Positions 58,775 through 64,000 of a DNA stretch of 64,000 nt are shown one piece after another. The number at the start of each line of letters is the position of its first letter. Position 1 is the stretch's first letter. Source of the DNA: Dastarcus helophoroides. Its lineage: Eukaryota > Arthropoda > Insecta > Coleoptera > Bothrideridae. Both the position numbers and the translations under genes were made by a program. The DNA lies in the NCBI GenBank assembly GCA_028583605.1, contig CM053337.1, positions 25,840,162 to 25,904,161 on the forward strand, given 5' to 3'. The notes under the pieces were generated by a model. That model did not search any database. It had not been told where the DNA came from and saw nothing but the letters and a program-made list of their open reading frames with translations.

Positions 58775-58950
58775 TAGGTAAAATAAACTAACCTATTGTT
58801 ATGTCAACTGTGATGAAGTGACATTTTAAATAAATTTAAATATCACGTAATCATATTTCAAAAGCTGTTTTAGAATATTGTCAACAAACAATAAATATTT
58901 AAATATTTCCAAACTGAGCCGAAGAAATGTTGAATAAAATTAATAAACTT
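58775..58950. repeat. Dispersed module, copy B
   Basis: ATTGTTATGTCAACTGTGAT, GAAGTGACATTTTAAATAAA and ATTTCCAAACTGAGCCGAAG then AAATGTTGAATAA, collinear with 44565-44770. Confidence 0.6.
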
Positions 58951-59264
58951 CCAAAGAATGTTAACAAACAAAGTCGAAGTTTGCACATAAAATCAAAATC
59001 AACAAAGGAGAACTTTTACAAAAAGTGTAATAAAAATCCAAAGAAAGAAATGAATGTCAAGTAGAAAGAAGAAACCATGAAAAAAAATGGAAATTTCGCA
59101 CAGAAAGTTAAATTTTAAGAAAATAATTATTTATACAAGACCAATTTTTAAAAAAAAATAAAAATTTGAGATAAAGAGAAACTTCGATGAAAAAAATTGA
59201 GATTTTCAGTAACATAAAGGATAGAATTTTGAATGAAATTAAAATTTCTAAGCAAACGACATTT
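58951..59264. repeat. A-oriented quasi-repeat
   Basis: Continues the filler between the module and the inverted-repeat element; no gene. Confidence 0.5.
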
Positions 59265-60130
59265 TGAGATAATAAACTTTGTATATACGAATATATACAA
59301 GTTTATTACGATGCAATTGAAATCTTAATTCATTAGAATCTATGAAAACTAGATTGCAATTGCAAAGTTCACGTAGACGAGGCAAAGCTTGTATCACGGG
59401 TTGCATCGCAACATCCATAAATACAAACGTCCTCGACGTGACTTTACTATCCAGTTTTGACAAATGACCAATTAAATGTTCTGTAATTGAAATGGAGGTT
59501 TAATCTCTTGATACTTATACGACTGACTAACGGCTTTTAGTGTCTACAACCACCGTACCATGGTGATGAGGCCAAGGAAGGCCGAAACTAGTCTATGGTT
59601 GCGGTTGTACATATTTTCAATTTTAAGCACGTTTAACTGTTTAATTACAGAACATTTAATTGGTTATTTGTCAAAACTAGATGATAGTAAAGTCACGCCG
59701 AGGACGTTTGTATCTATGGATGTTGCGATGCAACCCGTGATACAAGCTTTGCCTCATCTACGTGACCTTTGCAGTTGCAATCTAGTTTTCATTAGATTCT
59801 AATGAAATTACATTTCAATTGCATCGTAATAAACTTGTATATATTCGTATATACAAGGCTTATTATCTCAGCAGAGAAGAATGCTTCAATTAGCATGTAG
59901 CGAAAAATGTTTGCGTAATAAATAGTTAAAAGTCAGTTACAAGTCACCCAATGGAGGTTTATTCTCTTGGATACTTATATCACTGATTAACGGCTTTAAG
60001 TTGGAAGTGTATACAACCACCGTGGCATGCTGATGACGCCAAGGAAGGCCGAAACTAGTCCATGGTTGCGGTTGTACATATTTTCAATTTTAAGCATGTT
60101 TAACTGTTTAATTAAAAAACATTTAATTGG
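59265..60130. mobile_element. Large inverted-repeat element with duplicated centre
   Basis: The arms 59265-59480 and 59648-59872 are near-perfect inverted repeats (outermost GATAATAAACTTTGTATATA and its complement; inner CAATTAAATGTTCTGTAATT). The roughly 155-bp centre (GGAGGTTTAATCTCTTGATA ... TGCGGTTGTACATATTTTCA) recurs as a direct copy at 59952-60130, followed by a partial third arm (AACATTTAATTGGTCTTTGT). Both arms, read outward from the centre, encode nearly the same peptide around RTFVxMDVAMQPVIQALP. Whether that reflects an old coding sequence is unclear. Confidence 0.7.
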
Positions 60131-61900
60131 TCTTTGTCAAAACGAAATTATAAAAAGGTTGAAATTTTTTTAAAACTGGAAATTACTCAATAAAAAACGA
60201 GTTTTCCAAAAACAGGCGGAATTTTCAAAAGTTCAGAATTTTGACATAAAACATTTTTATTGGAACGGTGTTTTCAAAAAAAGTCCAAATTTTAAAGAAG
60301 AAAAGAAGAAATTTTCAAAAAAAATTGGAAAAACGACGAGCAAGTATTCTCAAAATTTGACTACTTCTCAAAATTTTATATTCAACGCCAAGTATCAATT
60401 TTTTTCTAAACGTTTCTTATCTTCCTTCAAATTTGTCTTTTTTTGGGAATTTTGACTATATTTTTTCAGAATTTCCTTTTTTTTTTTAATTCCGTCTTTA
60501 TTAGAAAAAATCGACTTTTTTGATTTCTCTGCATAAATTAAACATGTTTTCTGGATATTTATTGTTTTCTTTCAGAATTTTGACTATGCTTTAAAAATTC
60601 CGTCTGTTTTTGAAGAACTCGATTTTTATTGAGAAGTTCCCACTTCTAAAATCATTTCAACTTTCTTAAAAATCTCAGCTTTTTTAAATCCCAACATTTT
60701 AAAATATCCATTTTACTAGTAACTTCAACTTTTCCTCAAAATTTTCACTAGTGTTCAGTAAAGATTGTCAAAATTTCGACTCTTTTTCGAAATTTTAATT
60801 TAATTTTGGATATTTTGACTTTTTTCCACTTATTTCAAAATTTTAACTTTTCTAAAAATGCAGTCTGCCTTTTATAATTTAGATTATTTTTTAAATATTT
60901 TGACTTTATCTCAAAGTTTCAAAATTTTAAAAACTTTCGACTACTTTCAAATTCTTGAATTGTTTTAAAAATGTCCCATCTTATTGAAAACTTGTACCTT
61001 TTTTAAAATTAAAATCTTGAATTCTTTGTGAATATAACTTTTTAAAAATTTCAACTACGTTAAAAATCTCAATTATTTTGAAGATTTTTACTAAAAATTT
61101 CCACTTTTCTAATTTATTTTGAAAACTTCGAATTTCAAATTTTCTAGTTTATTTTCGGAATTTATACATTTTTCAAAATTTTATTTATGTTGAAAAGTTC
61201 AATCCCTTCGCAAATTCGCTTTTTCTTGAAAATTTTGACTCTTTTCAATTTTTTGAATTTTTTTTGGAAATTTTGACTTTTGTGTTCATTTATATTTTTT
61301 CTGAAAATTTTGAATTTTTTGAAAATTTTAACATAAAATTTCGGCTCTTACAAAACTTTCTTTGTTTTGCAATTTCGATTGCTTTGATGATTTTTTTAAA
61401 CTTAGACATTTTTCCGAAATTTCAACTTTTTTGAAAGGTTCAATCTTTATTCATAATTCTGACTTTCTTAAAGTTTTCACCTTTTTGAAAATCTGAATCT
61501 ATTTTTTTTTAAATTTCGACTTTTTGGAAGTCTCGCTTTTTATGTAAATTCAACCCTTTTTTGAAAGACTCTATTTTCTTTTTGAAAATTTTTACTATTT
61601 TGAGTAGCTGAATTTTTTCTTATTTCGTAATTTTTTGAATTTTCGAATTTTTTCTCACAGTTTATACTTATTTGAAAATTTTGACTTTGGCTCAAGGCTT
61701 TGATTTTTTTAAAAATTTCGACCTCTTTTCAAAGATTTGATTTAAAATATTTAACATTTTTCAAAATTTTGTCTTTTTTCGAATCTATCAATTTTTGTAA
61801 ACACGAATTTTCGAAAATTTCGCGTTCTTTTCAAAATTTCGATTTTTTTGAGAATCGAACGTTTTAAATTGCGAGTTTAAAACTGGCATTTTAGAATGAA
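60131..61900. repeat. AT-rich quasi-repeat, A then T orientation
   Basis: A-oriented to about 60360, then switches to T orientation (TTTTTGAAAATTTTGACTTT, AAAATTTCGACC) for about 1.5 kb. No gene. Confidence 0.65.
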
Positions 61901-62230
61901 GCATATTTCAACTTTAAGCTAGAAAGTTTCAGAAAAACTCAAAATTTGAAATAATTTTCAAGTTTAAAACCTAAATATGGAATTTTCATAAAAGAGCAGA
62001 CATTTTGAATAAAGTTGCATACAAACCAGACTTCCGATATTAAATTTCGTGAAAAAAAAAGAACACTTCAACATTTTTATAATTCACGAACTACATCAAC
62101 ATGGTAGTTCATATGGCCCTCATAAAGTGCTGACCCTGATGGCCCTTTTGTCCTTCACCCCTCTAAGCATTTGAATTTCTTTTTATAAATACAATAACAA
62201 AATTAAATATTTCTAATTCTTGACTTGCAG
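61901..62230. other. Presumed intron upstream of the small exon
   Basis: Filler thins out. A more complex stretch at 62090-62170 precedes a branch-like TTCTAATTCTTGAC and the TTGCAG acceptor. Confidence 0.35.
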
Positions 62231-62272
62231 CGCCATCTTCCGAGCAAGAGCCCTATGATAAATGCGACGGAG
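62231..62272 (+). CDS. Candidate 42-nt microexon of an unidentified gene
   Basis: Flanked by a strong acceptor (TTCTAATTCTTGACTTGCAG|) and donor (GAG|GTGAGA). In the phase 1-1 reading it encodes PSSEQEPYDKCDG with split codons at both ends; in phase 0 it is also open (RHLPSKSPMINATE). GC content is well above the flanks. I do not recognise the peptide. In several animals otp is clustered with the homeobox genes Rx and homeobrain, so a neighbouring homeobox gene is one possibility, but nothing in the peptide proves it. Confidence 0.4.
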
Positions 62273-63274
62273 GTGAGACATTTCCCTTTTGAAGTAAATA
62301 TTGATCTGGTGAACTAAAAGTTCAACATTCGTTTGGTAGGCGGTGCGCAGCCTAACAAAGTGGAATTAATTTTGAAATCTTAAAAACTATTTTCTTATTG
62401 TTCCTCTTAATCCTTTCCATAATTTTAGATATTTCAAAATTTGTACTCCTTTTTTAAAATTTAAATTTTTTGTCGAAGCTTCGACTGACTATCCTGTCGC
62501 CTTTATAATTTCGAAATTTAGATTTGAGTTCAAAGACGAATATCATGGATTTATAAATATATTTTTAGAACCATCAAGTTTTTCTCAAAATCTTTGGCTT
62601 TATCTAGTCCTCTATTTCTAAATAATAAATTCTTTTAAATGTTTCAAACCTAAATGCGATGTTTCAATTATAAATCTCAAATTTCGATAAAAAATGTATC
62701 TAAAAATTTTAAATTATTTCCCCGACATTTGACATCATTTTGACCTCGATCAAAGGTTTTTCGACGTAGATTTCTACGACTTGATTTACAGCTCGAAATT
62801 CTAAGTAAAACAGACACAAACAGGGACTTTAATGGATATAAAAATATTTCGAATTTTACAGGATATTAAAAGATTTTAGCTCGAAAAAAAGGGTTATCGA
62901 GAAAAATGAGAAAAGCAGGTTAATGCTCCAAGTTTTCAATTTTTAGATCTAAAGAGGAAATTTTTTAGCTTTAGCAGTTTTTGAATAATTACAAGAAAAC
63001 CATTGGTAAATTGGCAAATTTCTGCTTCCATTTAAAGAGGTGTAGAAAGTTCAGTAATTCTTTCTTAGTAATCCTATTATAAACTTCTTCTGGACAATTG
63101 AATCCTGTTTAATTTGATTGGTATTCGAATACTCTGTGCCATGATTATTCGCTGTGTTATCGACTTTCAAATCAGAAATATCATTTTTGATTTTGATATC
63201 CAATAAATGGACAAATAACGATTAAACGGAAAATGCAAAAAGAATGAAAACTGCAAAGCACTGTGCTCGGGCCC
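62273..63274. other. Presumed intron or intergenic, nothing recognised
   Basis: AT-rich with mixed-orientation filler to about 62900, then more ordinary sequence. No exon or element ends seen. Confidence 0.35.
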
Positions 63275-63908
63275 TAGTTATTGGCTTCTGATATAAAATT
63301 AGTATGGGGCAGTTGATTAAAAAAAGGGGTGAAGAATTTCCTAATTAGAAATTTTTGCTTGACTTTTTGTAACTTTGCAAGGTCAAAGTATTCCAAAGAA
63401 ACCCTGAAAATTTCAAAGCTTTAGTTTTCGGAAGTGAAAATTTTTTTAGGCGTGTTGAACGATTTTAGAAAGGGGGAAAAATTATGCGCGTCACCATTAC
63501 GCTAATTTGCGTTAAAACATGCTCTAACATTAACAGTATTGTGCAGCTATGAGTAAGACGTGTAATAGTTATAAAATGCCTAATCAAGAGCGAGGTTTGA
63601 ACTTGCGACCTCTCAGACCTATGAAGAAAAATCTGTCCCCTTAACCAGCTAAGGCTATACCGACTAATGTCAAAAATATGAAAAATAATTGGATTTAAGG
63701 AGTTTGGGGAGAGAAAATTTCAGCAAACTGTATTCCCAGTGCAAGCTGTTTCACAATTGATGCTTAAAAATTATTATAGGAATTGCAATACTTATTACTA
63801 TTGCAATAATTAATTATCTTAAGTATTATTACTATCATATATCGTTAATTTATATTATGATTGCTAATGTAATGAACATAAAAAATTGTCTCTAGAAGCC
63901 AATAACTA
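63275..63908. mobile_element. Possible element bounded by 15-bp inverted repeats
   Basis: TAGTTATTGGCTTCT (63275-63289) and AGAAGCCAATAACTA (63894-63908) are perfect inverted repeats 634 bp apart overall. They enclose a tRNA-like sequence. No coding region. Target duplication not resolved. Confidence 0.4.
63588..63664 (-). ncRNA. tRNA-like sequence, probably SINE head or tRNA pseudogene
   Basis: Minus strand reads AGTCGGTATAGCCTTAGCTG then GTTAAGGGGACAG, with TAGCCTTAGCTGG resembling a tRNA A box, and later GTCGCAAGTTCAAACCTCGC, resembling a B box (GGTTCGANNCC with changes). The ends do not pair as an acceptor stem, so a functional tRNA is unlikely. Confidence 0.4.
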
Positions 63909-64000
63909 AAAACCGTAAAAAGAGCATAATACAATAATTTAATTTTAGGAAAATCATTAAAACAAATAAATATTTTTAACAAAAATAAGATAATTTATCT

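Noticed and set aside
1..64000. CRISPR arrays, rRNA, intact tRNA, bacterial operons
   Set aside because: No regular spacer arrays, rRNA-like cores or prokaryotic gene organisation; introns and LINEs show the DNA is eukaryotic.

Overview
The window is AT-rich, intron- and transposon-dominated animal DNA, most likely from an insect. The one gene I can identify firmly is on the + strand: the 3' half of the homeobox gene orthopedia (otp). Three exons (14492-14678, 19412-19567, 38871-39151) have matching phase-1 junctions and together encode 207 residues, starting inside homeodomain helix 3 ([15 protein letters not shown]) and ending with a C-terminal OAR motif (SIAALRRRAS). The homeodomain N-terminal half must lie upstream of base 1, so bases 1-14491 are read as otp intron. 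The next introns are 4.7 kb and 19.3 kb. An isolated 42-nt exon-like segment at 62231-62272 (+), about 23 kb beyond the otp stop, may belong to a neighbouring gene.

Nearly everything else is mobile or repetitive DNA. There are six decayed non-LTR retrotransposon pieces: 275-615 (-), 16540-18812 (-), 20782-22500 (+), 29600-31424 (+), 48568-49990 (+) and 53590-55490 (+). Three related solo LTRs lie at 11693-11994, 27126-27421 and 48090-48451, the last with a clean 4-bp target duplication. Two non-autonomous hAT-type elements (9061-10045 and 35319-38007) each have near-perfect 8-bp target duplications. A PIF/Harbinger-type MITE has a TAA duplication (15078-15603). There is also a piggyBac-like candidate, several long inverted-repeat (foldback) elements and a short hairpin repeat found five times.

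The most unusual property of the region is a degenerate quasi-repeat that fills many kilobases, built on words like AAAATTTCGACTTTTTT. It comes in strand-polarised blocks, either T-rich/CGACTTT or A-rich/AAAGTCG. One hAT copy carries about 1.65 kb of it that its sister copy lacks. A 40.9-45 kb block shows higher-order duplications of about 1.5 kb. Other blocks sit between, or next to, transposon-like termini. I infer that non-autonomous DNA elements carry, gain or amplify this filler.

A few islands of normal complexity inside otp introns (about 3.64-4.56, 7.32-7.9, 12.36-13.25 and 28.85-29.3 kb) are candidates for regulatory DNA. No rRNA, CRISPR, bacterial operon or intact transposase was seen. 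No searches were run: family assignments rest on motifs, termini and target-site duplications read by eye.
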